Positions 26,662 through 35,502 of a stretch of DNA of 64,000 nt are shown here, in pieces. Position 1 is the stretch's first letter; each line of letters starts with the position of its first letter. Source of the stretch: Streptomyces sp. NBC_00358 (lineage in GTDB: Bacteria; Actinomycetota; Actinomycetes; Streptomycetales; Streptomycetaceae); assembly GCF_036099295.1 (NCBI RefSeq), contig NZ_CP107976.1:806001-870000 (forward strand). Reading direction: 5' to 3'. The notes beneath the pieces were generated by a model. That model searched no databases, was not told the origin of the DNA, and saw nothing but the letters and a program-made list of their open reading frames with translations. Made by a program: the position numbers and the translations under genes.

Positions 26662-26784
26662 GATGATCCATCCTTTGCTCACTCGAAGTCGGGTCGTAGG
26701 TCGATGGTTGGTCGGTCGTGGTCGGTCGGTCGGCGGCCGATGGTCGACAGCCGATGGTCGACGGCCGGTCGGACGCAGGCCGGT
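26662..26784. repeat. short tandem repeats between carboxylase genes
   Basis: The 123-bp gap between the epsilon and alpha subunit genes is made of GGTCGGTC-type units, plus two copies of CCGATGGTCGAC at 26737-26748 and 26751-26762. It interrupts an otherwise tight operon. It may act as an mRNA spacer or slippage-prone filler. Confidence 0.55.
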
Positions 26785-27024
26785 TCAGGGTCGGCGGGCG
26801 TCCTCCCGTCCGGGTGCGGAGCGCCAGCTCAGCGGGCTGCCCGCCATGGGACGGGTGCCCGCCCTGCTCCAGCGCGGGGCCTGCGTCCGGCACTCGTCGG
26901 CGCGGACGTCGCACGCGGCACGGTGGAGCAACACCGCGGTGAGCGCGGCCAGTTCACTGGGGCCGGCCGAGCCCTTCTCGACGCGGAACAGCGGTTCGGG
27001 GGATGCGAAGGGGGCGGTGGTCAT
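26785..27024 (-). CDS. acyl-CoA carboxylase epsilon subunit
   Basis: This is a 79-residue small subunit. The segment PLFRVEKGSAGPSELAALTAVL matches the AccE/PccE signature (a V-x-x-G-x-P-x-x-E-L-A-A-L-T-A-V-L helix). The basic C terminus, WRSAPG with preceding Arg/Pro, is typical. The epsilon protein binds the beta hexamer and stimulates activity. ATG 27024 has GAGGAG seven bases upstream. An ATG at 27039 would overlap the beta-subunit stop as ATGA but lies before the ribosome site. Confidence 0.88.
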   Translation of the reverse strand: MTTAPFASPEPLFRVEKGSAGPSELAALTAVLLHRAACDVRADECRTQAPRWSRAGTRPMAGSPLSWRSAPGREDARRP

Positions 27025-27035
27025 CGGAACACTCC

Positions 27036-28601
27036 TCATTGCGGCGGATTCCCGTGCTTGCGGGAGGGCAGGTCGGCGTGCTTGGCCCGGAGCATCGCCA
27101 GGGACCTGATCAGCACCGTTCGCGTCTGCCGCGGGTCGATGACATCGTCGATCAGGCCGCGTTCGGCGGCGTAGTAGGGATGCATGAGCTCCGACCGGTA
27201 TTCCTCGATCTTCCGCTGCCGTACGGCGTCGGGGTCGTCGGAGGCGTTGATCTCCCGGCGGAAGATGACGTTGGCGGCACCTTCCGCGCCCATCACCGCG
27301 ATCTCGTTGGTGGGCCAGGCCAGGGCGAGATCGGCGCCGATGGAACGGGAGTCCATGACGATGTACGCGCCGCCGTACGCCTTGCGCAGGATGAGGGAGA
27401 TGCGGGGCACGGTGGCGTTGCAGTACGCGTAGAGGAGCTTGGCGCCGCGCCGGATGATGCCGTTGTGCTCCTGGTCGACGCCGGGCAGGAAGCCGGGGAC
27501 GTCGACCAGGGTGACCAAGGGGATGTTGAAGGCGTCGCAGAGCTGGACGAACCGGGCCGCCTTCTCCGAGGACTCGATGTCGAGCACGCCGGCCATGGAG
27601 GCGGGCTGGTTGGCCACCACGCCCACGACGTGACCGTCCAGCCGGACGAACGCCACGACGATGTTGGGCGCCCAGGTGGCGTGCACCTCGAAGTACTCGC
27701 CGTCGTCGACGATCTCCTCGATGACGGCCCGGACGTCGTACGAACGGTTGGCGTCGGCCGGCACCAGGTCGAGCAGGGCGTCCGTGGTCCGGTCCGCCGG
27801 GTCCGTGTTCGTCTCGACCGGCGCCGTCTCGCGGTTGTTGGAGGGCAGCATCCCGAGCAGGTGGCGTACGTCCTCCAGGCAGCTCTCCTCGTCGTCGTAC
27901 GCGAAGTGCGCGACGCCGCTCTTCGCGGCGTGGACATCGGCGCCGCCGAGGCCGTTCTGGGTGATCTCCTCGCCGGTCACGGCCTTGACGACGTCGGGTC
28001 CCGTGATGAACATCTGCGAGGTGTCCCGGACCATGAACACGAAGTCGGTCAGCGCGGGCGAGTACGCCGCGCCGCCCGCGCAGGGGCCGAGCATCACGCT
28101 GATCTGCGGGATGACTCCGGAGGCTCGGGTGTTGCGCTGGAAGATGCCGCCGTAGCCCGCGAGCGCGGTGACGCCCTCCTGGATGCGGGCCCCGGCGCCG
28201 TCGTTGAGGCTCACGACGGGGGCACCGGCCGCCTCTGCCATGTCCAGGATCTTGTGGATCTTCTGCGCGTGCGCCTCGCCCAGCGCGCCGCCGAAGATGC
28301 GGAAGTCGTGGGCGTAGACGAACACGGTCCGGCCGTCGACGGTTCCCCAGCCGGTGACCACACCGTCCGTGTAGGGCTTCCTGGCCTCCAGGCCGAAACC
28401 GGTGGCGCGGTGTCGGCGCAGGGGCTCGACCTCGTTGAACGAGCCCTTGTCCAGCAGCAGTTCGACGCGTTCCCGGGCGGTCAGCTTCCCCTTGCCGTGC
28501 TGGCGCTCGGTGGCCGCGGGGTCCGGTCCCGCCAGGACCGACTCCTTGATGGCCTCCAGTTCGTCCAGGCGTTCCTGGATGGTGTTCCCGGTGGCGGGCA
28601 T
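27036..28601 (-). CDS. acyl-CoA carboxylase beta chain (carboxyltransferase)
   Basis: The 521-residue protein shows both crotonase-like halves. RHRATGFGLEARKPYTDG and APVVSLNDGAGARIQEG lie in the N half, and LVTLVDVPGFLPGVDQEHNG and RKAYGGAYIVMDSRSIGAD in the C half, with oxyanion glycines present. It transfers the carboxyl group from biotin to acetyl- or propionyl-CoA. The ATG at 28601 is preceded by AAGGAGGGG. Length equals that of the Streptomyces AccB/PccB proteins. It precedes epsilon and alpha subunit genes. Confidence 0.95.
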   Translation of the reverse strand: MPATGNTIQERLDELEAIKESVLAGPDPAATERQHGKGKLTARERVELLLDKGSFNEVEPLRRHRATGFGLEARKPYTDGVVTGWGTVDGRTVFVYAHDFRIFGGALGEAHAQKIHKILDMAEAAGAPVVSLNDGAGARIQEGVTALAGYGGIFQRNTRASGVIPQISVMLGPCAGGAAYSPALTDFVFMVRDTSQMFITGPDVVKAVTGEEITQNGLGGADVHAAKSGVAHFAYDDEESCLEDVRHLLGMLPSNNRETAPVETNTDPADRTTDALLDLVPADANRSYDVRAVIEEIVDDGEYFEVHATWAPNIVVAFVRLDGHVVGVVANQPASMAGVLDIESSEKAARFVQLCDAFNIPLVTLVDVPGFLPGVDQEHNGIIRRGAKLLYAYCNATVPRISLILRKAYGGAYIVMDSRSIGADLALAWPTNEIAVMGAEGAANVIFRREINASDDPDAVRQRKIEEYRSELMHPYYAAERGLIDDVIDPRQTRTVLIRSLAMLRAKHADLPSRKHGNPPQ

Positions 28602-28687
28602 GGTTTCCCCTCCTTGACTTGACGTGACGCGTGGTTGGGCCGAGGGCACGTGACCGGACCGGCCGGCGTGTGGTGACCGGTCGGCGG

Positions 28688-29656
28688 TCAGACGGTGGTG
28701 ACGGTGTCGTCGGCCCCGGCGAACAGGTCCAGGGCCGACATGAGGTGGTGGGCGTCGTGCGTGGGATGGGCGGGCACGGCCGGCGCGATCCGGCGGCACA
28801 GACCGGAGAGGACCTTGCCCGGACCCACTTCGAGGAGGCGGTCCGTTCCCTCGTCGGCGATGCGGGTCACCGTCTCGGTCCACCGCACGCGGCCCGTCAG
28901 TTGGCGGCGCAGGGTGTCGACGACCTCCCCCGCACTCGTCAGGGGTGCCGCCGTCACCGCGGAGATCACCGGGACGGCCGGGTCGCGGAACTCGGTGCGC
29001 AGCAGGGCCTCGGTGAACTCCGCCTCCACCGGCGCCATGAGGCTGCTGTGGAAGGGCGCGCCGACCTTCAGCGCGAGGGCACGGGTGGCCCCCGCCGTGC
29101 GCGCCGCGGTGATCAGTTCGTCCACGGCTCGGGCCTGGCCCGACACGACCGTCTGGGCGAATTCGTTGTCGTTGGCGACCTCGACGACCTGGCCGCTCGA
29201 CTCCCTCACGGTGACGCAGAGTTCCTCGACCGTCCGCAGGTCAAGGCCCATCACCGCGGCCATCTTTCCGGGCACCGACTCGTTCACGGCGGCCATGAGC
29301 CGGCCGCGCAGCCGGACCAGGCGCAGGGCGTCGCGCCAGTGAAGGACATCGGCCGCGACGAGTGCCGCGTACTCGCCCAGGCTGTGTCCCGCGACCAGGG
29401 CGGGCCGGATCCCGTGGCGCCGCAGGACGTCGAGGGTGGCGACGCTGGTCAGCAGGATCGCGGGCTGGGTGATCGCGGTGTCGGCGAGCGCGTCCGCGGG
29501 GCCCCGCAGGCACAGTTCGGCGAGCGGGAGTCCGAGGAGTTCGTCGGCGGGCCGGTAGTAGGTGTCGAGCAGATCGGGCCATCGGGCGAGCAGTTCCTGG
29601 CCCATGCCGACGCGTTGTGAGCCCTGGCCCGGGAAGACGAAGGCGGTGGTGGTCAT
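28688..29656 (-). CDS. malonyl-CoA:ACP transacylase
   Basis: The 322-residue FabD-type protein begins AFVFPGQGSQRVGMG, carries the active Ser92 in AGHSLGEYAAL and the His in KVGAPFHSSLM, and ends with LLEVGPGKVLSGL. It charges the ACP with malonate. Many type II polyketide clusters borrow the fatty-acid enzyme, so a dedicated copy is notable. ATG 29656 overlaps the phosphopantetheinyl transferase stop (ATGA), and AAGGAG lies upstream. Confidence 0.95.
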   Translation of the reverse strand: MTTTAFVFPGQGSQRVGMGQELLARWPDLLDTYYRPADELLGLPLAELCLRGPADALADTAITQPAILLTSVATLDVLRRHGIRPALVAGHSLGEYAALVAADVLHWRDALRLVRLRGRLMAAVNESVPGKMAAVMGLDLRTVEELCVTVRESSGQVVEVANDNEFAQTVVSGQARAVDELITAARTAGATRALALKVGAPFHSSLMAPVEAEFTEALLRTEFRDPAVPVISAVTAAPLTSAGEVVDTLRRQLTGRVRWTETVTRIADEGTDRLLEVGPGKVLSGLCRRIAPAVPAHPTHDAHHLMSALDLFAGADDTVTTV

Positions 29657-30561
29657 GTCGGTGTCTCCTTCACGGGAACGGCCGTGGTCAGGTGCGCGAT
29701 CTCCGCGAGGACGCGGGCCGCGTCGGCTTCGTACAGCCACTCGGCCGGCAACGGACGGACCGTGCAGGGGTCTTCGGGGGTGCCCAGCACGGCTACGGCG
29801 GCTCCGTGCGCGGGCCCGCAGGGCAGATCGAGGACCGTCCAGCCCGCGGGCCTGAGCCGGGGTTCGCGAACTGATGAGCCCAAGTAGTCGGCGTGCAGCG
29901 GGCGTTCGAGGCCGGTTCCGAGGCCTTTGAGATAGGCCTCCTTGCGGGCCCACAGCTGTCCGAACGCTGCCCCGCGCTCGCCGGGCGGGAGTTCGTCGAG
30001 TTCGGCGCGCTCGCCGGGGTGCAGCAGCCGGGTGCAGACGTCCGTGGTCTCGGCCGAGGGCATCCGCTGGATGTCCACGCCGACCGGAACGGCCGCCAGG
30101 GCCACCAGCGCCCTTCCGCTGCTGTGGGACAGCGAGAAGTGAAGGGTGGGTTCGGGGCCGCGGGCTCCGGGGGCGGGCCGCAGGGCGGGTCTGCCGTGCG
30201 GTCCGCCGCATCGTGGGCAGGGTTCACGGACGTACGCCACCTCCCTCGGCGCGAGCCCGAGGGCCCCCGCGAGCAGTCGGCGCAGGGCGATGTGGGCGGC
30301 GGTGAAGAGCAGGGCGTCGCGGGGCCGCGGCAGGGCTCCGGCGCGGGCGCGCTCCTGGTCGTCGAGTTCGGCCACGACGAGCCGGCGGCCCGCGCCGTGC
30401 GGCACGGGGTGGCGCACCAGCCAGAGGTCGACGGCCACGCGGTCGTCCGCGGCGCTGTCCGCGGCCCTGTCCGCGGGCCGCCGGGAGGACCCGGTGCCGT
30501 GCGACGCGGCAGGTGGTGACGGGACTCGTGACACGGCGGGGTCCTCCCTTCGGGTCGTCAT
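29653..30561 (-). CDS. Sfp-type 4'-phosphopantetheinyl transferase
   Basis: The 302-residue protein has the Sfp motifs FSLSHSSGRALVAL, VGVDIQRMP (Mg-binding Asp) and FGQLWARKEAYLKGLGTGL (W-x-x-K-E-A-x-x-K). A cysteine pair CPRCGG lies in the middle, as in many actinobacterial members. It converts apo-ACP to holo-ACP. The first 45 residues are low-complexity, so a later start is possible. ATG 30561 overlaps the MFS stop (ATGA). Its place beside the transacylase links it to activation of the cluster ACP. Confidence 0.92.
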   Translation of the reverse strand: MTTRREDPAVSRVPSPPAASHGTGSSRRPADRAADSAADDRVAVDLWLVRHPVPHGAGRRLVVAELDDQERARAGALPRPRDALLFTAAHIALRRLLAGALGLAPREVAYVREPCPRCGGPHGRPALRPAPGARGPEPTLHFSLSHSSGRALVALAAVPVGVDIQRMPSAETTDVCTRLLHPGERAELDELPPGERGAAFGQLWARKEAYLKGLGTGLERPLHADYLGSSVREPRLRPAGWTVLDLPCGPAHGAAVAVLGTPEDPCTVRPLPAEWLYEADAARVLAEIAHLTTAVPVKETPT

Positions 30562-32027
30562 GGCGTGCTCGGTGCGGACGCGCGGCGCGGCAGGGCGCCG
30601 GTCACCGAGACCGCGAGCCCCGCGACGCCGACGGCGGTGACGAGCAGCAACGCGGGGTGGTAGCCGGCCAGAACGGCCGCGGCGGACGCGCCGGGCGCGG
30701 GGTGGTGCGCCGCCATCAGCGCGGCCACCAGGGCCAGCACGATCGCGGCGCCGAACTGGACGGCTGTCTGGTACACGCCGCTCGCGATGCCGGGTTCGGC
30801 CTTCGGGGCCGCGGTCAGGGCCTGCATGTGCAGCGCCGCAAAGCACAGGACGAACGCCAGACCCAGGAGCAGCAGAGTGGGCAGCAGGTCGGTCGCGTAC
30901 CGGGTCGGCACCGACGCCCGCAGATAGAGGGCGTAGCCCAGCGGTGGTGCCAGCCAGCCCACGGCGATCAACCGGCGCGTCCCGAACCGCTGCACCATCC
31001 GCCCGGAGTACGCGGCGGACAGTGCCAGCGGGAGGGCGGCGGGCAGAAGTGCCAGTCCGGTCCTGGCCGGTGACCACCCCAGCAGCGTCTGGAGATGGAA
31101 GGTGACGACGAACAGCAGTCCCAGGTACGACCCGTTCAGTGCCGCGGCTCCCAACGCGGCCCGTCTGAGGGCTGGTTGGGCGAGCACGCCCAGGGGCAGC
31201 AGCGGATGCTCGGCCCGGCGCTCCCGGACCACGACCAGGACGGCCAGCGCTCCGGCGAGTGCGAAGGCGGCGAGGGTCCCGGGCGCCCGCCAGCCGTGTC
31301 CGGGCACGTGGCCGATCCCGTACACCAGGGCCAGCAGCGCGGCGGGCAGGCCGAACGCGGTCGGCAGCTCGTAGGAACGGCCGCCCTCCGCCCGGCTCCT
31401 GCCGCGCTGCTCCGGTACGAGCCGCAGCCCGAGCAGGAGCAGCAGCGCGGCGACCGGAGCCGGGAAGGCGAAGGTCCAGCGCCAGCTGACCTCGGTGAGC
31501 AGCCCCGAGAGCACGAGGCCCAGGGAGAAGCCGCACGCTCCGAAGAGGCTGTACACCGCGACGGCGCGGTTGCGGGCGGCGCCCTCCGGAAACGTACTGG
31601 TGATGATCGCCAGTCCGGTGGGGGCGGTGAGCGCCGCGCACACGCCCTTGACGACGCGGGTGGCGATCAGGAACCACGCGGCGCCGGCCAGCGCTCCGGC
31701 GAGTGAGGCGACGGCGAAGACGGTGACGGCCGCGAGGTACACGCGGCGCCGTCCCAGCCGTTCGACCAGCCGGGCGCCGAACAGGATCATGGCGCCGAAG
31801 CCCACGGCGAAGCCGCTCATGACCCACTGCAGTGAGGTCGGGTCCGCCCCCAGGTCCCCGCCGATCGACGGGAGGGCGACCACGGCCACCGACACCTCCA
31901 GGGCGTCGATGAGCATGTTGCCCGCCAGCACGAACAGCAGCGCCCACAGGCGCGGGCTCCATCGGCCGTTCGCGTCGCCGCCCTCCGCGGGCGGTTCGGC
32001 GACCGGTCGCGCGGTCGTCGGTGTCAT
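30558..32027 (-). CDS. MFS drug/metabolite exporter
   Basis: The 489-residue protein has about 14 hydrophobic helices, as expected for the DHA2 (EmrB/QacA) group. It has an acidic residue in helix 1 (MLIDALEVSVAVVALPSIGG), the loop GARLVERLGRRRVYLAA, and motif C-like GACGFSLGLVLSGLL. It probably exports the polyketide and gives self-resistance. ATG 32027 follows ACAGGATC. The stop overlaps the phosphopantetheinyl transferase start. Confidence 0.9.
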   Translation of the reverse strand: MTPTTARPVAEPPAEGGDANGRWSPRLWALLFVLAGNMLIDALEVSVAVVALPSIGGDLGADPTSLQWVMSGFAVGFGAMILFGARLVERLGRRRVYLAAVTVFAVASLAGALAGAAWFLIATRVVKGVCAALTAPTGLAIITSTFPEGAARNRAVAVYSLFGACGFSLGLVLSGLLTEVSWRWTFAFPAPVAALLLLLGLRLVPEQRGRSRAEGGRSYELPTAFGLPAALLALVYGIGHVPGHGWRAPGTLAAFALAGALAVLVVVRERRAEHPLLPLGVLAQPALRRAALGAAALNGSYLGLLFVVTFHLQTLLGWSPARTGLALLPAALPLALSAAYSGRMVQRFGTRRLIAVGWLAPPLGYALYLRASVPTRYATDLLPTLLLLGLAFVLCFAALHMQALTAAPKAEPGIASGVYQTAVQFGAAIVLALVAALMAAHHPAPGASAAAVLAGYHPALLLVTAVGVAGLAVSVTGALPRRASAPSTP

Positions 32028-32071
32028 GATCCTGTCCCCCGTCTCGTCCTGTTGCCCGTCGGCTCGTGTGC

Positions 32072-34477
32072 TCAGCCGACGAGGGTGCCCCCGCTGGCGT
32101 CGATGAACGCGCCGGTGATCCAGCGGGCGTCGTCGGAGGCGAGCAGCGCGACGATGTCGCCGACGTCCCGCGGTTCGCCGACCCGGTCGAAGACCGACAG
32201 CCGCGCCATCTGCTCGACGGCCTCGGGGATGTCGAAGACCGGGTTGTCGTTGCGGGTGATGCCGGGCGCGACGCTGTTGATCGTGATGCCGCGCGGGCCG
32301 AGGTGCTTGGCGAAGTGCAGGGCGAGCATCTCGACGGCGCCCTTGCTCATCGCGTACGCGATCTCCTGGGGGTTGGCGACCTTGGTGAGGCCCGTGGAGA
32401 TGTTGATGATGCGACCGCCGTCGGGCATGATCGACAACGCGCGCTGGATGATGAAGAACGGTGCCTTGGCGTTGACCGCGATGACCCGGTCGAACAGTTC
32501 GGGAGTGGTCTCCTCGGGAGTCACGCCGCCCATCACCCCGGCGTTGTTGACCAGGATGTTCAGCTCGGTCGCGCCGGTGCGCTCCTTGAGCCCCTGCTCC
32601 AGCCCGAGGAACAGCTCGTGGACGTCTCCCGGGACGCCGAGTTCGGCCCGGACGGCGAAGGCCCGGCCGCCCTCCTTCTCGATCGTGCGGACGACGTCGT
32701 CGGCCGCCTCCTGGTTGCTGGTGTAGTGGACGGCGACGAGTGCTCCCTCGCCGGCGAGGCGCAGGGCCGTCGCCCGGCCTATGCCTCGGCTCGATCCCGT
32801 GACCAGTGCGGTCTTCCCGGTGAGCGTTCCCATCGTGGTCCTCCTGTGGTTGCCGTTGTCGGCCGGTGTGGCGGGTGTCTCGGTCGGTGTTGCGGGTGCG
32901 GTGGCGCGTTTGCCGGGGTCCGTGGGGGCGGGGGCTCCGGGTGGTGTGCCGAACCAGCGGTGCAGGGCTGTCGTCAGGTCCGTGGTGCCGGGGGCCGCCG
33001 CCCAGCCGACGTAGCCGTCCGGGCGCAGCAGGACGGCCGTGGTGTCGGCGAGGTCCGCGGCGTCCCCGCCGTCGCGGAGCCGCGCGGTCACGAGGGACAC
33101 CTGCCCGGCCCAGGGCCGCAGGGCGGCGGACCACTCCGCCCGGCGCTCGGCGTCCGCCGAGAGGTCGAGCAGGACACCGCGGCCGGCCCGCAGCAGTTCG
33201 GCGACCGTGCCGGGGCCCTCGGGCGCGGTCAGCGGCAGCGGTGGAAATCGCCTGCCGAGGAGCGGACGGCCGACGCCTCCGCGGCCGTCGTGCCCGCGGT
33301 CGTCGTGGCCACCCTCGCCGCCGTCGGTGCCGGAGATGTCGTACGCGATGTCGAGTCCCGCGATCATCGAGGCGAGGTGGGCCCGCGCGGGCGGCAGCGA
33401 GACCAGTTCCCCGAACACCTCGCGGACCGCCTCGACCTCCTCGCCGCCGAGCAGCAGCCGCGCCTGGGTCCTGATGTTGCCGAGGACCCGGCGGCCGACG
33501 GGGTGGCGTTCGCCGTGGTAGGAGTCGAGCAGGTCGTCGCCGGCCCGGCCGGTCACCCGCGCGGCGAGCTTCCAGCCGAGGTTGACGGTGTCCTGGAGCG
33601 CCAGGTTGAGGGCCTGGCCGCCGATCGGCATCTGCCGGTGGGCCGCGTCCCCGGCCAGCAGGACGCGCCCCCTGCGGTACTCGGTCGCCTGGCGGGAGGC
33701 GTCTCCGAAGGAGTTGACCCACAGCGGGGTGCCGTGGCCGATCTCCTCGCCGGTGACCCGGCGCCAGACGGCGGCGATCTCGGTGAAGCCGGGCTCGGTG
33801 GTACGGGTGCGGGCGGGGCTGCCGAACTCGTGCACCATGACCCTGGTGACTCCGTCGGGGCGGCGGGCCGCGATGGCCAGACCCCGCGGCAGCCGCTGGA
33901 AGCGCCGGTTCAGGATGTCGATGCCCGCCACGTCGGCCCGGATCAGCTCCCGCCCGGCGTCCTCTCCGGCGAAGTCGAATCCGCCCAGCCGTCGTACGGC
34001 GCTCCGCTCCCCGTCGCACCCCACGACGTACTCGGCACGGATGCTCAACGGCCCGTCGGCGCCGACCAGTTCGGCCTCGACGTGGTCGCCGGTGGGGGTC
34101 AGCCCGCGCAGCTCGTGGCCGCGCAGCAGCACCGCGCCGAGGCCGGTGCTCCACTCCTGCAGGACCCGCTCGACGTCTGCCTGAAGGATCTTCCACTGCC
34201 CCGGGTGGGTGCCGGGGAGCGTCAGGTCGAGCGGGATGCCGCCGAAGTGGCCCATGGGCTCGTTCGGCGGAGTGCCGAACCGCTCCAGCAGGCCCCGGGC
34301 GTCGAGGGTCTCCATGGTCCTGGCGTGCAGGGTCGAGGCCCGTGACTCGGTGGTGGGGGTGTCCAGCCGCTCCGCGACGAGCACTTCGGCGCCGCCGAGC
34401 CGCAGTTCCCCGGCGAGCATGAGACCCGCCGGGCCGGCCCCGACCACCAGTACCTGGGTGTGCTGGGTGCGGGACAT
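32072..34477 (-). CDS. fused FAD monooxygenase-SDR reductase (PgaM/UrdM type)
   Basis: The 801-residue protein has two enzymes. Residues 1 to about 535 are an aromatic hydroxylase with the dinucleotide site VLVVGAGPAGLMLAGELRL, the DG motif YVVGCDGERSAVRR and the FAD-ribityl site RVLLAGDAAHRQMPIGGQ. From residue 549 an SDR begins (KTALVTGSSRGIGRA, then catalytic Tyr/Lys in IAYAMSKGAVEML). In gaudimycin and urdamycin pathways such fusions act after the first oxygenase in tailoring the angucyclinone at C12/C12b and C6. A strong ribosome site precedes the codon for residue 549, so a free reductase is probably also made. Confidence 0.93.
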   Translation of the reverse strand: MSRTQHTQVLVVGAGPAGLMLAGELRLGGAEVLVAERLDTPTTESRASTLHARTMETLDARGLLERFGTPPNEPMGHFGGIPLDLTLPGTHPGQWKILQADVERVLQEWSTGLGAVLLRGHELRGLTPTGDHVEAELVGADGPLSIRAEYVVGCDGERSAVRRLGGFDFAGEDAGRELIRADVAGIDILNRRFQRLPRGLAIAARRPDGVTRVMVHEFGSPARTRTTEPGFTEIAAVWRRVTGEEIGHGTPLWVNSFGDASRQATEYRRGRVLLAGDAAHRQMPIGGQALNLALQDTVNLGWKLAARVTGRAGDDLLDSYHGERHPVGRRVLGNIRTQARLLLGGEEVEAVREVFGELVSLPPARAHLASMIAGLDIAYDISGTDGGEGGHDDRGHDGRGGVGRPLLGRRFPPLPLTAPEGPGTVAELLRAGRGVLLDLSADAERRAEWSAALRPWAGQVSLVTARLRDGGDAADLADTTAVLLRPDGYVGWAAAPGTTDLTTALHRWFGTPPGAPAPTDPGKRATAPATPTETPATPADNGNHRRTTMGTLTGKTALVTGSSRGIGRATALRLAGEGALVAVHYTSNQEAADDVVRTIEKEGGRAFAVRAELGVPGDVHELFLGLEQGLKERTGATELNILVNNAGVMGGVTPEETTPELFDRVIAVNAKAPFFIIQRALSIMPDGGRIINISTGLTKVANPQEIAYAMSKGAVEMLALHFAKHLGPRGITINSVAPGITRNDNPVFDIPEAVEQMARLSVFDRVGEPRDVGDIVALLASDDARWITGAFIDASGGTLVG
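32831..32845 (-). promoter_or_regulatory. internal ribosome site and start for a free SDR
   Basis: AGGAGGA at 32845-32839, five bases before the in-frame ATG at 32833, lies at the domain junction of the fused gene. It would start a 253-residue reductase exactly at the SDR N terminus. This arrangement is known for PgaM. Internal initiation here is inferred from the sequence. Confidence 0.8.
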
Positions 34478-34479
34478 GG

Positions 34480-35421
34480 TCAGCGCGCCTCGGCGTAGGC
34501 CTTGGCGTGGCCCAGTGTGGCGCGGCTGTTGGTGCTCAGCGCGGTGCGGACGTACTCCCGGGCCTCGGCGACGCCGGCGTCCGGTCCGAGGATCCTGGTG
34601 ATGTTCGCGGTGTTGAGGACCACGGTGTGCTGGGAGGAGGCGGTCGAGCCGTCCCCGTCCTCGGCGAAGGTCCAGTAGCCCGTGTGCAGGGTCATCAGCG
34701 CGGGCAGGGTGACCTGCTTGTAGGAGATCTTCCGGCCCTCGAAGCACACCCGGTACGACTTGGTCAGATGCGTGGACCCGTCCTTGGCGCGGGTCTCCAT
34801 CTCCAGGGTCTGCAGGCCCGGAACGTCCTCGTCGAGACGGACGGAGGCGACGTGCGGCAGGCGTTCCTGCCACAGGTGCGCCTCGTTGATGAAGTCGTAC
34901 GCGTCCTTGGCCGAGCCCTCGATCCGGACGGTGTCCTCGAAGGAGAACGTCACCTCCTCGGCGGCGTGGGCCAGTTCGACGTTGGTCTTCAACGCGGCCA
35001 GTTCGGAACGCGAGTTGCGGTCGACCGCCTCGTCGATCCAGCGCAGGCCGTCCGGGTCGTCGTCGACGGCACGGTAGTCGTGCAGCAGCCGGATCCGGGA
35101 CGTGCCGGCGTCGAGCGGCTCGATGATCCAGGCGCCGCCCATGGCGGCCACCGGCGGGGTGGAGACCTCCTGGCGGAACTCGATCCGCAGGGCGGCCGGG
35201 TCCAGGACGCGGCGGGAGGTCCAGTTCTTCGCCTCGCCGTTGGCGGTGGCCCAGATCCGGATGCGTTCGGTGTCCCCGTCACGCTCCAGGTGGTCGACGT
35301 AGATGGTCGGCGGGAAGACGCGCGGCCAGTTCTCGACCTCGGCGATCAGACGGTAGACGGCAGCGGCCGGGGCCGAGACCGTGATCTCGTGCTCCACCTC
35401 GCGCAGGCCGGGCTGCGACAT
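34480..35421 (-). CDS. didomain polyketide aromatase/cyclase
   Basis: The 313-residue protein has two SRPBCC (START-like) domains, about residues 5-150 and 155-305. The first has AVYRLIAEVENWPRVFPPTI, and the second AYDFINEAHLWQERLPHVA. Didomain ARO/CYCs dehydrate and aromatise the first ring after C9 ketoreduction of the polyketide. Position L in the E-F-A-B-C-D-L-M order matches angucycline clusters. ATG 35421 is preceded by AAGGAG. The stop is two bases from the start of the fused oxygenase-reductase. Confidence 0.95.
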   Translation of the reverse strand: MSQPGLREVEHEITVSAPAAAVYRLIAEVENWPRVFPPTIYVDHLERDGDTERIRIWATANGEAKNWTSRRVLDPAALRIEFRQEVSTPPVAAMGGAWIIEPLDAGTSRIRLLHDYRAVDDDPDGLRWIDEAVDRNSRSELAALKTNVELAHAAEEVTFSFEDTVRIEGSAKDAYDFINEAHLWQERLPHVASVRLDEDVPGLQTLEMETRAKDGSTHLTKSYRVCFEGRKISYKQVTLPALMTLHTGYWTFAEDGDGSTASSQHTVVLNTANITRILGPDAGVAEAREYVRTALSTNSRATLGHAKAYAEAR

Positions 35422-35502
35422 GCTCAGGCTCCTTGGATGAGTGCGTGGTCGGCGGACGGGTGTGGGGGGTGTGGAAAGCGGTGGCGGCGGGGTGCGGCGG
35501 GC

